In this document: positions 22,365-31,249 of the stretch, piece by piece
Layout of the letters: every line of letters starts with the position of its first letter
How positions within the stretch are numbered: position 1 is the first letter of the stretch
The notes under the pieces: model-generated
Database searches by the model: none
What the model was told of the DNA's origin: nothing
What the model saw: only the letters and a program-made list of their open reading frames with translations
Position numbers and translations under genes: made by a program
NCBI GenBank assembly: GCA_028292745.1
Contig: JAQGLT010000152.1
Span: 1 to 51,616 of the forward strand
Length of the DNA: 51,616 nt
Reading direction: 5' to 3'
Source: Polaromonas sp.
GTDB taxonomy: Bacteria; Pseudomonadota; Gammaproteobacteria; Burkholderiales; Burkholderiaceae_C

Positions 22365-23720
22365 ATGAACCAGCTTTACCCGACAGCCCAAAACGATCTT
22401 CATGCCACGCGCCAAGCCCTTCAAAAGGGTGAAATCAATGCCGCCGAGGTGCTCAGGCAGTCTGCCGCAGTGGCTGCCAGTACGATTTGCCGCCATGTTT
22501 TCATGCCAGGGGAGGCTACAAACACACAGGCGCCCCTGCATCGCGCCACTTCACTCTCCGGTATGCCTTTAAGCGGCATACCGGTATCGGTCAAGGACCT
22601 GTTTGATGTGGCCGGCCAGGTGACGTCCGCCGGCTCGACCGTATTGGCCGATAGACCTCCTGCGCGCAATGATGCAACAGCCATTGCTCGGCTGCGGGCG
22701 GCGGGCGGGGTGCTGGCCGGACGCACGAACATGGTGGAGTTTGCATTTTCAGGGGTCGGCATCAACCCTCACTATGGAACGCCGGTCAATCCGGCGGATT
22801 CCGCTGTCGAGCGGATTCCGGGCGGCTCGTCGTCGGGGGCGGCGGTATCGGTGGCCACGGGTGCCGCCCTGGTGGGGCTTGGCTCCGATACAGGCGGCTC
22901 CATCCGTATTCCAGCGGCGCTGTGCGGCATCGTGGGCTTTAAAAGTACGGCACGCCTGGTTCCTGCCACGGGTGTTGTCCCCCTCTCAAGCAGCCTGGAC
23001 ACGATTTCTGCGCTGACACGCTCGGTTCGCGACGCAATCACTGTGCATGAGGTGCTCGCAGCCCGGCCTGTGCTTCTTTCTGGCAGGCCATTGCCATCCT
23101 ATCGGCTGGCGGTCGCGCGCACGCTGATGCAAGACGGGCTGGATGAATCGGTCACGCAAGCGTTCGAGCAAAGCCTGCGGATGCTGCGTCAGGCAGGAGC
23201 TTCGATCGAAGAAATTTCACTTGATGAAATCAATGAATTGCCTATCATCAATTCCACGGGCGGATTGTCTGCCGCGGAAAGCTATGCCTGGCATCGCACC
23301 TTAATCGCCAAGCACGAAACCGCTTACGACCCGCGCGTGGCGCTACGGATTTTGCGCGGCGCCCGGATGAGCGCCGCCGATTACATTGATTTGCTGGCGG
23401 CTCGCCTGGCCTGGATCGCCCGGATGGAAGCAGCTCTTGACCGCTTTGATGCCGTATTGTCGCCAACCGTGCCGATCGTGGCACCCTCGATCGCCAGCGT
23501 GTTGAAGGATGATGACGAGTTTTTCCGCGTCAATACGCTGTTGCTGCGAAATACCTCCGTGGTGAACATGCTCGACGGCTGCGCCATTTCCGTTCCTTGC
23601 CATGCGCCGGGCCAGCTGCCCGTGGGCCTGATGCTCTGGCATGCGGCGCTGCATGACGATGCCGTGTTGGACTTGGCCTTGCAGGTGGAATCCACACTCG
23701 CCCTTTCACTACAAAAATAA
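22365..23720 (+). CDS. amidase signature family hydrolase
   Basis: A 451-residue amidase-signature enzyme. The Ser-cisSer-Lys triad is visible: Lys in S-V-K-D-L-F-D-V, then the Gly/Ser-rich G-G-S-S-S-G-A-A-V-S-V-A and G-S-D-T-G-G-S-I-R-I-P-A. The substrate is unknown; it is shorter than typical GatA and stands alone, so I do not call it GatA. The ATG at 22365 is the first that gives a normal start; the ribosome site is weak. The last residues L-Q-K and the stop come from a dispersed repeat copy (23709-23756). Confidence 0.88.
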   Translation: MNQLYPTAQNDLHATRQALQKGEINAAEVLRQSAAVAASTICRHVFMPGEATNTQAPLHRATSLSGMPLSGIPVSVKDLFDVAGQVTSAGSTVLADRPPARNDATAIARLRAAGGVLAGRTNMVEFAFSGVGINPHYGTPVNPADSAVERIPGGSSSGAAVSVATGAALVGLGSDTGGSIRIPAALCGIVGFKSTARLVPATGVVPLSSSLDTISALTRSVRDAITVHEVLAARPVLLSGRPLPSYRLAVARTLMQDGLDESVTQAFEQSLRMLRQAGASIEEISLDEINELPIINSTGGLSAAESYAWHRTLIAKHETAYDPRVALRILRGARMSAADYIDLLAARLAWIARMEAALDRFDAVLSPTVPIVAPSIASVLKDDDEFFRVNTLLLRNTSVVNMLDGCAISVPCHAPGQLPVGLMLWHAALHDDAVLDLALQVESTLALSLQK

Positions 23721-23756
23721 TAGCTGCATGCGCAGGTGGTGCCTGCGCTAACGGCC
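23709..23756 (+). repeat. dispersed repeat, copy 4 (across amidase stop codon)
   Basis: The best copy: CTA-N7-AATAGC-N4-TGCGC-N8-CCTGCG-N5-GGCC with every core block exact. Its first twelve bases are the amidase codons CTA-CAA-AAA and stop TAA, followed directly by TAG. Confidence 0.85.
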
Positions 23757-24128
23757 TATTTCATACATAATTCCGAAGCCGCACGCTCGAACGAGCGTCT
23801 AATCCCAAAATACCCCTGTTGGGCGCGGTATTTTGCCCGCTGATGAAGCGGGAACTGCCGTCAGTTTGTACTGCTGCTGAAGAACGATGCGCAGCGACAA
23901 GGCGCCGCATTGGGCCAGCGCTCATGCGCTGGCAAATCTGATGCCGGGAAGATCGGCCAAAGTCAACGTGGAAGGCCCGGCATAGGTCGCCTGGCTTCCC
24001 CTTAGTTTGAATGCGTGCTTGTCCTACAGTTATTGTGAGGGCGCCGGTCACGCTGCATAAAACAAACGCCTTAAAGTCAACCAGCACGGCATTTGTACCG
24101 GGCACTTTATTTTTGATTGGAAGAATCC
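23757..24128. other. gene-free region with four perfect hairpins
   Basis: About 370 bases between the amidase and kbp. I see four perfect inverted repeats: 23783-23798 (7-bp arms), 23807-23834 (8-bp arms, AAAATACC/GGTATTTT), 23836-23852 (6-bp arms) and 23914-23933 (7-bp arms). A minus-strand open frame across the region shows no recognisable protein. It may hold a structured RNA or the kbp control region. Confidence 0.45.
24019..24028 (+). promoter_or_regulatory. TTGTCCTACA motif upstream of kbp
   Basis: The ten-base motif occurs 101 bases before the kbp ATG. The identical sequence appears before the beta-barrel gene at 39366. It may be a regulator or sigma-factor site; this is inference from two occurrences. 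Confidence 0.35.
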
Positions 24129-24632
24129 ATGGGCATGTTTAGTTTTATCAAGGAAGCCGGTGAAAAACTCTTTGGACGTGGCGAGGCGAAGGCGGCGCAA
24201 GAAAGCGCCACCGCAAAACCGACGCCTGAAAATGTTGCCGCGCTGAGCAAAACTGCGGGCGATGCCATCGCCACCTACATTAACAACCAGGGGCTGAAGG
24301 TCGATGGGCTGCAGGTCAGCTACGATGCCAGGAGCGGCGCGGTCACGGTCGCCGGCACGGCACCTGATCAGGCGACCAAGGAAAAAGTGATTCTGTGCTG
24401 CGGTAACGTCGCCAATGTTTCATCGGTCAACGACATGATGACTGTGGCCAGCAGTTCGCCTGAATCGCAAATGTATGTCGTCGTCAGCGGCGACAACCTT
24501 TCCAAGATCAGCAAGCAGTTCTATGGCACACCCAACAAGTACACCCAGATTTTCGAGGCCAACAAGCCAATGCTGAGTGACCCGGACAAAATCTATCCGG
24601 GCCAGGTTTTGCGCATTCCGCCTGACGCATAA
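24129..24632 (+). CDS. kbp: BON-LysM protein (Kbp/YgaU type)
   Basis: This 167-residue protein matches the E. coli Kbp (YgaU) layout: a short N-terminal stretch M-G-M-F-S-F-I-K-E-A-G-E-K-L-F-G, a BON domain (about residues 40-100) and a C-terminal LysM domain (about residues 115-165; Y-V-V-V-S-G-D-N-L-S-K-I-S and I-Y-P-G-Q-V-L-R-I-P). No signal peptide is seen, so it is probably cytoplasmic, as in E. coli, where it binds potassium and is induced by osmotic stress. A UUCG-loop terminator follows at 24656. Confidence 0.88.
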   Translation: MGMFSFIKEAGEKLFGRGEAKAAQESATAKPTPENVAALSKTAGDAIATYINNQGLKVDGLQVSYDARSGAVTVAGTAPDQATKEKVILCCGNVANVSSVNDMMTVASSSPESQMYVVVSGDNLSKISKQFYGTPNKYTQIFEANKPMLSDPDKIYPGQVLRIPPDA

Positions 24633-24655
24633 ATTTTTCTGAAGAGACATTGATC

Positions 24656-24680
24656 AAGCCTGGTTCGCCAGGCTTTTTTG
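24656..24680 (+). terminator. rho-independent terminator after kbp
   Basis: Stem AAGCCTGG / CCAGGCTT closed by a TTCG tetraloop and followed by a T run. It isolates kbp from nnr. Confidence 0.9.
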
Positions 24681-24745
24681 TGCCTGTTTCACGGCAGGCG
24701 AGCAGCGGCTTCACTCGAACCGCCACCAGCCCTCACAATGAGCGG

Positions 24746-26302
24746 ATGCTCAAAATCTCCAGCGCCGTCAGCTATCCGCTCTACAACGTTGCCGCTACTC
24801 GCCTGATCGAGCACCACGCCGCCAGTGGCTTGCCGCCCCAGACGCTGATGCAGCGTGCCGGCCTTTCTGTGGCCCGCCTGACGCTGGCGCTGGCACCGCA
24901 TGCGCAGCGCATCTGGATTGCCTGCGGGCCGGGCAACAATGGAGGCGATGGTTTTGAGGCAGCGCTGCATTTGCACCAGTGGGGCAAGCATGTTGTCGTC
25001 ACCTGGACAGGCCCGCCCGCCGGCAAGGCGAAACTGCCTCCCGATGCCCATGCTTCCCGCGAACGGGCGCTGGCGGCAGGAGTGCCAATGGGAAATGGGG
25101 TCCCATCGACATTTGACGTCTGTATCGATGCTCTCCTTGGCATTGGCGCGACCCTGGATTCGACCCGGCCGGCAAACGCGCTGATGCAGCAGTGGCTGGA
25201 GGCCATGCACGACAGCCAGGCGTTGAGTCTGGCTGTCGATGTGCCAACGGGCCTGGATGCCGACACCGGCATGACTACATTTCGCAACGCTACGGGAAAA
25301 ATAGCAAGAAGTTCTGTTTTCACAAGCGCACCCGGCATTTTTACCTTAAGCCTGCTAACGCTGAAGCCTGGTCTTTTCACGGCCAGTGGGCGAGACACCG
25401 CTGGGGAAATCTGGTTCGATGACCTGGGCCCCCATTCGGACTCTAAATCCTTCCCGGAGCCCTGCGCCTGGCTGATGGGTGCAGATGGCGCAAACCTATC
25501 CAGGCGCACACTGCCGTCGTCGCATGCCAGCCACAAGGGAAGTTTTGGCGACGTTGCCGTGCTGGGAGGCGAATCAAGCGACACCACACACATGACCGGT
25601 GCCGCCTTGCTGGCAGGCAGCGCGGCCCTGCACGCCGGCGCCGGTCGGGTCTTTGTCAGTTTGCTGGGCAACGCCTCTGGTATGACCGTCAACCCCCAGC
25701 AACCTGAACTCATGTTTCGGGTGCCCGAAGCACTCGACATGGCGCATCAGGTGGTGGTGTGCGGCTGCGGCAGCGGTGAGGCGGTGAAAGCAATCCTGGA
25801 AAAAGTCTTAATGACCGCAAAGCGGGTTGTGCTTGACGCAGATGCTCTCAACGCTATCGCAGCGAATACACCCTTTCAGCGCCAGTTAGCGTCGCGTCCT
25901 GATCGTGGCTGCAGCACGGTGCTGACGCCTCACCCCCTGGAAGCGGCCCGACTGCTCGGCGTTACTACCGCGGCGGTACAGGCCGACCGGCTGACAGCTG
26001 CCGAACAGCTGGCCAAACGGTTTCGGTGCGTGGTGGTGCTCAAGGGGTCAGGCACAGTCATTACTGGCCCGGGCAAATTGCCGATGATCAACTCAACCGG
26101 TAACGCCTTGCTCGCCACTGCCGGAACTGGCGATGTGCTGGCTGGCATGCTGGGCGCCTATCTGGCCCAGGGAATGAATGACTTTGAGGCAGCCTGCAGC
26201 GCTGTGTTTTTTCACGGTCACAAGGCAGATGCCTGGTACAGAGACCAGCCGCTTCGACCGCTAACAGCGCTGGGGGTGGCCCAAGCCAACGACGCTGTTT
26301 GA
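24746..26302 (+). CDS. nnr: bifunctional NAD(P)H-hydrate epimerase / ADP-dependent dehydratase
   Basis: Nnr repairs NADH and NADPH hydrates. The 518 residues carry two domains: an N-terminal epimerase (YjeF_N; C-G-P-G-N-N-G-G-D-G-F near residue 55) and a C-terminal ribokinase-like dehydratase (from about residue 240; N-S-T-G-N-A-L-L-A-T-A-G-T-G-D-V-L-A-G). The ATG at 24746 gives the expected N-terminus. A degenerate dispersed repeat copy falls between the domains (residues ~182-198, N-A-T-G-K-I-A-R-S-S). Confidence 0.94.
   Translation: MLKISSAVSYPLYNVAATRLIEHHAASGLPPQTLMQRAGLSVARLTLALAPHAQRIWIACGPGNNGGDGFEAALHLHQWGKHVVVTWTGPPAGKAKLPPDAHASRERALAAGVPMGNGVPSTFDVCIDALLGIGATLDSTRPANALMQQWLEAMHDSQALSLAVDVPTGLDADTGMTTFRNATGKIARSSVFTSAPGIFTLSLLTLKPGLFTASGRDTAGEIWFDDLGPHSDSKSFPEPCAWLMGADGANLSRRTLPSSHASHKGSFGDVAVLGGESSDTTHMTGAALLAGSAALHAGAGRVFVSLLGNASGMTVNPQQPELMFRVPEALDMAHQVVVCGCGSGEAVKAILEKVLMTAKRVVLDADALNAIAANTPFQRQLASRPDRGCSTVLTPHPLEAARLLGVTTAAVQADRLTAAEQLAKRFRCVVVLKGSGTVITGPGKLPMINSTGNALLATAGTGDVLAGMLGAYLAQGMNDFEAACSAVFFHGHKADAWYRDQPLRPLTALGVAQANDAV
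25290..25337 (+). repeat. dispersed repeat, copy 5 (inside nnr)
   Basis: CTA-N7-AATAGC kept; then AGTTC, CAAGCG and GGC at family spacing. nnr reads this strand as A-T-G-K-I-A-R-S-S-V-F-T-S-A-P-G, in the same frame as the SIMPL copy. Confidence 0.6.
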
Positions 26303-26312
26303 TTTGAATTAA

Positions 26313-26882
26313 CTAACCCAGCACCATCAAACCAATCTGCAGCACCAGCAGTAGCGCCAGCGCCGACAGATCAACACCTCCGATGGTAGGAATTACACGT
26401 CGAAAAGGCGCCATCAAGGGCTCGGTCAGGCGGCCCAGCAGGCCATAAACCGAGGAGCCGGGCTGGACCCACGACAGGATTGCATAGCCGAGCACCAGGA
26501 TAAACAAAGTCTGCAGCGTTACCCGAATCAGCATCTTGACGGCAAACACCGGTAGCGCTATCCAAATGGCAGATGAGATATCTGCCCCGCCTGCCGATGT
26601 GCCTGCAAAGGTACTAAAAAGCAGTGCCCACAACAGGGCATAACTCATTGCCATCAGCACAGCGGCCAGCACACTGGCCCAATCCACGCGTGAAGTGACA
26701 AAGGACTTGGGAAGCGCGCGTCGCAAGGGCTGCACAAGCCAGTCCGTCACCGCCATCACGAATTTCCCCGGCTGCGCCGTCATGCCGACGCGTAGCCAGT
26801 TCATCCAGGCGCGAAGCAATGCCGCTGCGATCAGCACAAAAAATGCTGTCTCCATCAAAAAAGCCAAAATCCGGATCAGCAT
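26313..26882 (-). CDS. YggT family membrane protein
   Basis: A 189-residue inner-membrane protein with two YGGT repeats (about residues 5-75 and 105-185), each with a membrane hairpin and an R-x-x-P motif (L-V-Q-P-L-R-R-A-L-P and L-M-A-P-F-R-R-V-I-P). The family is linked to osmotic shock tolerance and envelope biology but has no settled function. It converges with nnr, ten bases apart, with no visible terminator between. Confidence 0.9.
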   Translation of the reverse strand: MLIRILAFLMETAFFVLIAAALLRAWMNWLRVGMTAQPGKFVMAVTDWLVQPLRRALPKSFVTSRVDWASVLAAVLMAMSYALLWALLFSTFAGTSAGGADISSAIWIALPVFAVKMLIRVTLQTLFILVLGYAILSWVQPGSSVYGLLGRLTEPLMAPFRRVIPTIGGVDLSALALLLVLQIGLMVLG

Positions 26883-26929
26883 AGTGTTCCAACGCCTCGG
26901 TAGCGATAAACAATTGTTTTCATGGCATC

Positions 26930-29245
26930 CTAGCGGCGCGGTTTCCGGCTCTGTTTAGCACCTGACGACTTGCCCGATGCCTTTTTCGCAGCCATTTTCG
27001 GCTCCTGCCCTGCCGACTGCGGCACTTTATCCGCAGTGCGGCTTTTGGGCGCCGCTGTCTTGCTCCTTCGCCTCGATGGGGCATCACGTTCTTGAATTGT
27101 GCCTTCGGCGGACAACCCACCGGCCTTGTCCTTCATTACCCGGCTGACAAAACCAGCTTTGTCTTCGCCTTCATGCACCAGGCGGAAATCAATTTTTCGT
27201 CCATCCAGGTCAACCCGGCTGACTTGAATCTTGACACGTGTTCCTATCGAATAGCGAATGCCGGTGCGCTCACCGCGCAGTTCTTGCCGGGCCTCGTCAA
27301 ACCGGAAGTACTCGCCGCCCAATTCAGTGATGTGCACCAGACCTTCAACATACATGGCGTCCAGCGTTACAAAGATGCCAAATCCCGTCGCTGCCGTGAC
27401 TACGCCGCCAAACTCCTCGCCCAAATGTTCGCGCATGTATTTGCACTTGAGCCAGGCTTCCACATCACGACTGGCTTCGTCGGCACGACGCTCGTTGGCG
27501 CTGCAATGCAGTCCGGCAGCTTGCCATGCCAGTTGGTCAGCACTCGCTTTTTTAGGTTTCTCGGTAGGCTCCTTGACACGCGAGGCAAGCCGTTTGGACA
27601 GCTTCGCTTCAGCTTCGCCCGGCGTGGGCAACACTGGCAGCTGATATCTGCTTTTTTCCAGAATCGCCTTGATCACCCGATGCACAAGCAAATCGGGGTA
27701 ACGGCGAATCGGGCTTGTGAAATGCGTATAGGCCTCGTATGCCAAGCCAAAGTGCCCCCCGTTCATTGGGGTGTAGATAGCCTGCTGCATCGATCGCAAC
27801 AACATCGAGTGAATCTGCTGGGCATCGGGGCGCTCTTTGGTCGCCATTGCAATTTGCTGAAATTCGCTCGGCGCCGGATCGGCACTCACGGTCATGCCAA
27901 TCCCTGCTGCCTTCAGATAATTGCGCAACATTTCAAGCTTTTCAGGCGTCGGACCTTCATGGACCCGGAACAGGCCAGGGTGTTTGCTTTGCGAAATAAA
28001 GTCGGCAGAACATACGTTGGCGGCCAGCATTGCCTCTTCAATCAGCCGGTGCGCAACATTCCGGGTGCGAGGAATGATTTTTTCAATGCGGCCGACTTCA
28101 TCGCAGACGATCTGGGTTTCGGTGGTTTCAAAATCCACCGCCCCACGCACGCCACGCTCCTTGAGCAGGGCTTGGTAAACCTCATGCAGATGCAGCAAAT
28201 GCGGCACCAAGGCCTTGCGTTGCGAAGCTTCAGGTCCACGCGTATTGCCCAGGATCGCAGCAACTTCAGTATAGGTAAAGCGCGCCTGACTCAGCATGAC
28301 GGCCGGGTAAAACTGATAAGCATGCACTTCACCTTTTGCAGTGATGAGCATGTCGCAGACCATGCACAGTCGCTCGACGTTCGGATTCAACGAGCACAGG
28401 CCATTGGAGAGTTTTTCAGGCAGCATCGGAATCACACGGCGAGGAAAATACACGCTGGTGGCTCGATCGTATGCGTCGATGTCGATGGAACTGCCTGTCT
28501 CAACGTAATGGCTGACATCGGCAATCGCGACCAGCAGGCGCCAGCCCTTGCCGCGTCCAACCTTGACCGGTTCACAATACACCGCATCGTCAAAGTCACG
28601 CGCATCTTCCCCGTCGATGGTGACCAGCGCAATATCCGTCAAATCCACTCGATGCTGTTTATCCGCCGGGCGAACCGCATCGGGCAAGCTGCGGGCCAAA
28701 CCCAGCGCTTCCTCACTGAATTCGTGGGGAACACCATACTTGCGCACGGCTATTTCGATTTCCATGCCAGGGTCATCGATCTCACCCAGCACCTCCACGA
28801 TGCGACCCACTGGCTGTCCAAACAGCGCTGGCGGTTCAGTCAGCTGAACAACGACAATCTGGCCAATTTTGGCCGTGCTGGTTGCACCTTTGGGAATCAG
28901 TACATCCTGTCCATAACGCTTGTCTTCAGGGGCCACCAACCAGACACCGCTTTCCTGTAGAAGCCGGCCGATGATCGGATTGGCTGAGCGTTCGATGATC
29001 TCGGTAACACGGCCTTCCGGCCGATTTTTACGGTCATGCCGCACGATGCGCGCCTTGACGCGGTCTTTATGCAGCACAGCCCGCATTTCATTGGGCGGCA
29101 GATAAATATCGGCCTCTCCGTCATCACGTTGAACAAAACCGTGGCCATCACGATGCCCGGATACGGTTCCCTCGAATTCAGCGAGGAGTCCAGCGCTTGC
29201 GCCAGAATGTTGGAGATTTGTTTTGATATGAAAACTCTCTTTCAT
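26930..29245 (-). CDS. rnr: ribonuclease R
   Basis: RNase R is a processive 3'-5' exoribonuclease that degrades structured RNA. The protein (771 residues) carries a cold-shock domain starting near residue 25, the RNB catalytic domain with the metal-binding I-D-G-E-D-A-R-D-F-D-D-A, an S1 domain (G-V-V-T-A-A-T-G-F-G-I-F-V), and a Lys/Arg-rich C-terminal tail. The N-terminal winged-helix segment of longer RNase R proteins is missing: the cold-shock domain starts almost at once, and no earlier ATG, GTG or TTG lies in frame before a TAG. Confidence 0.94.
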   Translation of the reverse strand: MKESFHIKTNLQHSGASAGLLAEFEGTVSGHRDGHGFVQRDDGEADIYLPPNEMRAVLHKDRVKARIVRHDRKNRPEGRVTEIIERSANPIIGRLLQESGVWLVAPEDKRYGQDVLIPKGATSTAKIGQIVVVQLTEPPALFGQPVGRIVEVLGEIDDPGMEIEIAVRKYGVPHEFSEEALGLARSLPDAVRPADKQHRVDLTDIALVTIDGEDARDFDDAVYCEPVKVGRGKGWRLLVAIADVSHYVETGSSIDIDAYDRATSVYFPRRVIPMLPEKLSNGLCSLNPNVERLCMVCDMLITAKGEVHAYQFYPAVMLSQARFTYTEVAAILGNTRGPEASQRKALVPHLLHLHEVYQALLKERGVRGAVDFETTETQIVCDEVGRIEKIIPRTRNVAHRLIEEAMLAANVCSADFISQSKHPGLFRVHEGPTPEKLEMLRNYLKAAGIGMTVSADPAPSEFQQIAMATKERPDAQQIHSMLLRSMQQAIYTPMNGGHFGLAYEAYTHFTSPIRRYPDLLVHRVIKAILEKSRYQLPVLPTPGEAEAKLSKRLASRVKEPTEKPKKASADQLAWQAAGLHCSANERRADEASRDVEAWLKCKYMREHLGEEFGGVVTAATGFGIFVTLDAMYVEGLVHITELGGEYFRFDEARQELRGERTGIRYSIGTRVKIQVSRVDLDGRKIDFRLVHEGEDKAGFVSRVMKDKAGGLSAEGTIQERDAPSRRRSKTAAPKSRTADKVPQSAGQEPKMAAKKASGKSSGAKQSRKPRR

Positions 29246-29530
29246 GAGATACCGCAGGTAGCCACAACGGCAAGCTGGCAGCGTTAAATAGGGGGATTTT
29301 TCAGAGTCTCTTGAATATTTGAATGGATCGCAAACAAGATACTAGCCGTGTTTTATGAAAAGCCCATGCTTGGGTCGACTGAACGCTTTAGCAAGTTTCA
29401 TAGATGGAGATTCATCAGCGCATGACAAATCGTTGCACGCATTTCAACTTTCAAAAGTTCCGCTCGAAATGTGGATTTTTTCGGATGCCTGCCTAAGAAA
29501 TTGAAAATGTAATGTTAAACTGCTTGCTGT
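29246..29530. other. intergenic region before tRNA-Leu
   Basis: 285 bases, AT-richer than the neighbours, between divergent rnr and tRNA-Leu. A TTGAAA-like -35 box at 29501 is close to the tRNA start and has no convincing -10 partner. No gene or repeat copy was seen. Confidence 0.4.
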
Positions 29531-29615
29531 GCCCGGGTGGCGGAATTGGTAGACGCGCACGGTTCAGGTCCGTGTATCGCAAGATGTGGAGATTCGAGTT
29601 CTCTCCCGGGCACCA
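29531..29615 (+). tRNA. tRNA-Leu (anticodon CAG)
   Basis: An 85-base class II tRNA. The acceptor stem GCCCGGG pairs with CCCGGGC, followed by an encoded ACCA. The anticodon stem-loop is CACGG-TTCAGGT-CCGTG, giving CAG for CUG codons. A variable arm and the TTCGAGT T-loop follow. It is a complete gene. Confidence 0.96.
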
Positions 29616-29634
29616 AAATTACTCAAGATGAAAT

Positions 29635-29664
29635 AAAAGGCCACTGTCAACACAGTGGCCTTTT
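29635..29664 (+). terminator. terminator after tRNA-Leu
   Basis: A perfect 13-bp stem AAAAGGCCACTGT / ACAGTGGCCTTTT with a 4-base loop and flanking A and T runs, so it can act in both directions. It lies 19 bases after the tRNA and faces the end of rimO. Confidence 0.92.
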
Positions 29665-29757
29665 TGCCTTGAGACGGATTTCCCACAAGATCGCTTGCCG
29701 CCCCGCTAAGGCCGGCCCATGCAACTGCAGGGCCTAAAAACAATTGACGCCAAATAT

Positions 29758-31176
29758 TCAGAGGGGAACAGCAACCAGATCGTGCCCCTGCACACCTACA
29801 ATTCGGGCGCGGGTGAACTCGCCCACCTTCAAGGTCTTACTGATTTTCTCAGGCGGCAGCAATTTGACCACGCCATCAATTTCAGGCGCATCTGCATAAG
29901 AACGGCCAGTGCCGCCTTTCCTACCCAAAGCAGGCGCATGGTCCACCAGTACCTGCATGGTTGCACCAATGCGCTGTTGAAGTTTTTGGCTCGAAACGGC
30001 TTCAGCGACTGCCATAAAACGCGCACGCCGCTCTTCGCGCAATTCCAGCGGGAGCATTCCAGACAGATCATTGGCCGTGGCACCCTCTACCGCGCTATAA
30101 GCAAAGCACCCAGCACGATCAATTTTCGCCTCGCGCATAAAGTCAAGTAGGTGCTCGAATTCCGCATCGGTTTCACCAGGAAAGCCGGCAATAAATGTGC
30201 TGCGAATCACAATTTCAGGACAAATCTCGCGCCAGCGCGAAATACGCTCCAGATTTCTTTCTCCACTGGCGGGTCGTTTCATGCGTTTTAGCACGTCAGG
30301 ATGGCTATGCTGCAAAGGCACATCGAGATAAGGCAATACTTTGCCCGTTGCCATCAATGGGAGCACTTCATCGACGCTTGGATACGGATACACATAATGC
30401 AAACGCACCCAGGCACCATACGGCTCAGCGATTTCACCCAGAGTCTGCACGAGTTCGAGCATTCGGGTCTTGACCGGCTTGCCGTCCCAAAAACCAGTTC
30501 GATACTTCACATCAACACCATAGGCCGATGTATCCTGGCTAATAACTAGCAACTCCTTAACGCCGCCCTCGAAAAGCGCACGCGCTTCATTGAGAACATC
30601 ACCAACAGACCTTGACACCAGATCACCACGCATCGAGGGAATAATGCAGAAAGTGCAGCGATGATTGCAGCCTTCGCTGATCTTCAGGTAGGCATAGTGA
30701 CGGGGAGTGAGTTTGATACCGGCAATGCCAAAAGCGTTGGGCACCAGATCGACGAATGGGTTATGCGGCTTGGGGAGGTTCAGGTGTACAGCATCCATGA
30801 CCTCCTGCGTCGCATGCGGTCCGGTGACTGCCAGAACGCTGGGATGCATTTGACGCACGAGATTGCCACCGCCCTCACCGACCTTGGCACCGAGGCAGCC
30901 AGTAACAATAACTTTGCCATTTTCTGCCAACGCCTCGCCAATCGTGTCCAAACTTTCCCGGACGGCATCGTCAATAAAACCACAGGTATTAACTATGACC
31001 AAGTCAGCGCCTTCAAACGTTTTTGATGTTTGATAGCCTTCTGCACTCAGTCGCGTAAGAATTAACTCGGAATCAGTCAATGCTTTCGGGCAACCCAGAC
31101 TGACAAAACCCACGCGTGGCGCAGGTTTTGCAGTAGAGAGAGGAGAAACGGGAATTGGAAAAAGAACTTCACTCAT
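29758..31176 (-). CDS. rimO: ribosomal protein S12 methylthiotransferase RimO
   Basis: RimO is a radical-SAM enzyme that adds a methylthio group to an aspartate of ribosomal protein S12. The N-terminal UPF0004 domain has its own cluster cysteines (L-G-C-P-K, V-N-T-C-G-F, T-G-C-L-G). The radical-SAM motif is C-N-H-R-C-T-F-C, followed by the family I-I-P-S-M-R-G. A C-terminal TRAM domain completes 472 residues. [10 protein letters not shown] distinguishes it from MiaB. Confidence 0.95.
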   Translation of the reverse strand: MSEVLFPIPVSPLSTAKPAPRVGFVSLGCPKALTDSELILTRLSAEGYQTSKTFEGADLVIVNTCGFIDDAVRESLDTIGEALAENGKVIVTGCLGAKVGEGGGNLVRQMHPSVLAVTGPHATQEVMDAVHLNLPKPHNPFVDLVPNAFGIAGIKLTPRHYAYLKISEGCNHRCTFCIIPSMRGDLVSRSVGDVLNEARALFEGGVKELLVISQDTSAYGVDVKYRTGFWDGKPVKTRMLELVQTLGEIAEPYGAWVRLHYVYPYPSVDEVLPLMATGKVLPYLDVPLQHSHPDVLKRMKRPASGERNLERISRWREICPEIVIRSTFIAGFPGETDAEFEHLLDFMREAKIDRAGCFAYSAVEGATANDLSGMLPLELREERRARFMAVAEAVSSQKLQQRIGATMQVLVDHAPALGRKGGTGRSYADAPEIDGVVKLLPPEKISKTLKVGEFTRARIVGVQGHDLVAVPL

Positions 31177-31249
31177 GACCCTATTGTCTCAGAGCCGGCA
31201 AAGCTGCAAACAACCGCTTTCGATACCCTCTACCGGCAAACCCTTTATC

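Noticed and set aside
23761..24105. A 114-residue minus-strand frame in the gap before kbp
   Set aside because: No recognisable motif, no ribosome site, and the DNA is dominated by inverted repeats; better explained as noncoding.
27240..27285. CTATCGAATAGC in rnr as another dispersed repeat copy
   Set aside because: CTA and AATAGC are only three bases apart and the later blocks are out of register.
27092..28960. A 622-residue plus-strand frame over rnr
   Set aside because: Antisense shadow of RNase R with no recognisable motif.
30535..30570. GCTAATAACTAGC in rimO as a repeat copy
   Set aside because: The first spacer is too short and the TGCGC and CCTGCG blocks are missing.
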